Below, piece by piece: positions 62,900 through 64,000 of a stretch of DNA of 64,000 nt. The position numbers and the translations under genes were made by a program. Source of the stretch: Ectobius pallidus (taxonomy: Eukaryota > Arthropoda > Insecta > Blattodea > Ectobiidae); NCBI GenBank assembly GCA_964059195.1, contig CAXKWD010000014.1, positions 248,001 through 312,000 on the forward strand, read 5' to 3'. Positions within the stretch are counted from its first letter, which is position 1. Each line of letters opens with the position of its first letter. Under the pieces are notes generated by a model. That model saw only the letters and a program-made list of their open reading frames with translations. It was not told the origin of the DNA and did not search any database.

Positions 62900-64000
62900 C
62901 TGTTGCCTAGCAATTAAGTTTTAAAACACCTGACTCTGGCTTAGCAATGACATTTTGAACAAGAAACTGCAGCTTAGCAATGCCATCTCCAAATACGAAA
63001 CTGTTGCCTAGCAATGTCATCTATAAGGAATAGTTTTTAATCCTTCAATGATCAATACATACAATGAAAATATCGGTGATATGCTAATGTCAAAACATGG
63101 GTTGTAAATTTTACTTTAATAGAAAGAATACTGCTGCCTAGCACTGAGTTTTAAAACACGAAAGTGTTGCCTGGCAATGCCATTTTAAACCAGAGACTGT
63201 TGCCTAGCAATGTCATCAAAAAGAACTGTTGCTTAGCAATGTCATTTTTTAACACAATATTGCTACCTATTTAAAGCTTTTAAAAAAAGATACTGTTGCG
63301 TAGCAATGTCAATTTCTGACACGAAACCTTTACCTTTCAATGCATTTTCCAAAGTAGAAACTTCTTCCTAGCAATGTAATTTTTAAAGACAATTTGGCTG
63401 CCTATCAATGTAATTTTTCAATCACGAATGTTTTTCCTAACCATGCCAGTCTAAACCGGAAACTGTTGCCTAGCAATGAAGTTTTATAACACCTGACTGT
63501 TGCTTAGCAATGACATTTTGAATAAGATGCAGTAGCTTAGCAATGTCATCTCCAAATACGAAACTGTTGCCTAGCAATGTCTTCTATAAGGAATAGCCTT
63601 TAATCCCTCAATGATCAATACATACAATGAAAATATCGGTGATATGCTAATGGCATAACAGGGGTTGTAAATTTTTCTTTAATAGAAAAGAATACTGTTG
63701 CCTAGCAATGAGTTTTAAAACACGAAAGTGTTGCCTAGCAATGCCATTTTAAACCGGAAACTGTTGCCTAGCAATGCCATCAAAAAGAACTGTTGCTTAG
63801 CAAAGTCATTTTTAAACACAATATTGCTACCTATTATAAACTTTTAAAAAATATACTGTTGCGTAGCAATGTCAATATCAGACACAAATCTTTTACTTTT
63901 CAATGCATTTTTCATGTCGAAACTTTTTCCTAGCAATGTAATTTTTAAATACAATTTGACTGCCTAACAATGTAATTTTTCTATCACGAAAGTTTTCCCT
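62900..64000 (+). repeat. Higher-order duplication of about 55.6-56.7 kb (7,284-bp, 13-monomer offset)
   Basis: Landmarks 63071 and 63634 match 55787 and 56350 with an added 7,284. The rare strings CAGAGACTG (55,908 and 63,191) and ATAAGATGCAGTAGC (56,238 and 63,522) occur in both. The duplication runs off the end of the window. Confidence 0.85.

Larger units (their letters stand above)
1..64000 (+). repeat. Satellite array of about 562-bp monomers filling the window
   Basis: The whole window is a head-to-tail tandem array that begins and ends inside a monomer. I located the landmark TATCGGTGATATG, or a one- to two-base variant, 114 times from 101 (first) through 664, 1225, 1788, 2349 and so on to 63,634 (last). 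Most intervals are 560-563 bp and the mean is 562.2. Exceptions are 530 bp (four, ending at 7354, 7884, 12719 and 39569), 533 bp (four, ending at 43475, 49066, 55787 and 59692), 544-545 bp (five, ending at 4576, 13826, 25601, 31763 and 34548), 669 bp (ending at 9116) and 825 bp (ending at 11626). Every monomer has the same orientation. I found no embedded transposon, microsatellite, telomeric repeat or single-copy stretch. The CENP-B box pattern was looked for and not seen. Array boundaries lie outside the window. Confidence 0.99.

Noticed and set aside
1..64000. CENP-B box as evidence for a centromere
   Set aside because: I looked for TTCGNNNNANNCGGG and its complement in the monomer; TTCGAAAC and CCGGAAAC occur but not in the required arrangement. 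Centromere identity is left open.

Overview
The whole 64 kb window is one uninterrupted, head-to-tail satellite DNA array. I see no gene, RNA gene, transposon, CRISPR array or unique sequence. Base composition is about 35% G+C (hand count of two 60-base rows). The sequence looks eukaryotic: a large, AT-rich, hierarchically organised satellite of the kind found in centromeric, pericentromeric or other heterochromatic blocks. The recurrent core resembles the X-box bound by RFX-family factors of animals and fungi, which hints weakly at an animal, but species and chromosome cannot be read from the sequence.

The array has three nested levels. (1) A degenerate subunit of about 34 bp carries the core TTGCCTAGCAATG, a short dyad TTGC-CTA-GCAA. 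(2) About 16 subunits form a monomer of 560-563 bp. Using the landmark TATCGGTGATATG, one per monomer, I located 114 monomers from position 101 to 63,634, a mean spacing of 562.2 bp. All are on the same strand and I found no inverted unit. (3) Monomers fall into at least three sequence classes (A, B, C) arranged in multi-monomer higher-order blocks. These blocks recur with fixed offsets: about 5.1 and 4.7 kb in 5-17 kb, 5.60 and 6.16 kb in 21-33 kb, 2.24 kb in 35-38 kb, and 5.59, 6.72, 10.63 and 7.28 kb in 41-64 kb.

Region by region: 1-5 kb is a mixed A/B/C tract whose first kilobase is repeated at 23.3 and 28.9 kb. 5.3-17 kb holds three diverged copies of a block and most of the structural scars (33-bp and 298-bp deletions, a 125-bp templated insertion). 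17-21 kb is mixed. 21-33 kb holds two overlapping higher-order duplications plus a clear conversion tract. 33-41 kb is mixed, with a 4-monomer local duplication. 41-64 kb is dominated by four copies of one block; copies 1 and 2 align without a single net indel over at least eight monomer intervals, so this is the youngest and most homogenised part.

No genes work together here. What the window offers is a record of satellite turnover (slippage, unequal exchange, conversion) and a candidate protein-binding platform: well over a thousand evenly spaced X-box-like dyads plus one invariant core-free segment per monomer. The absence of reading frames has a simple cause: each core carries CTAG, which gives TAG on both strands, and the roughly 34-bp spacing rotates it through the frames.
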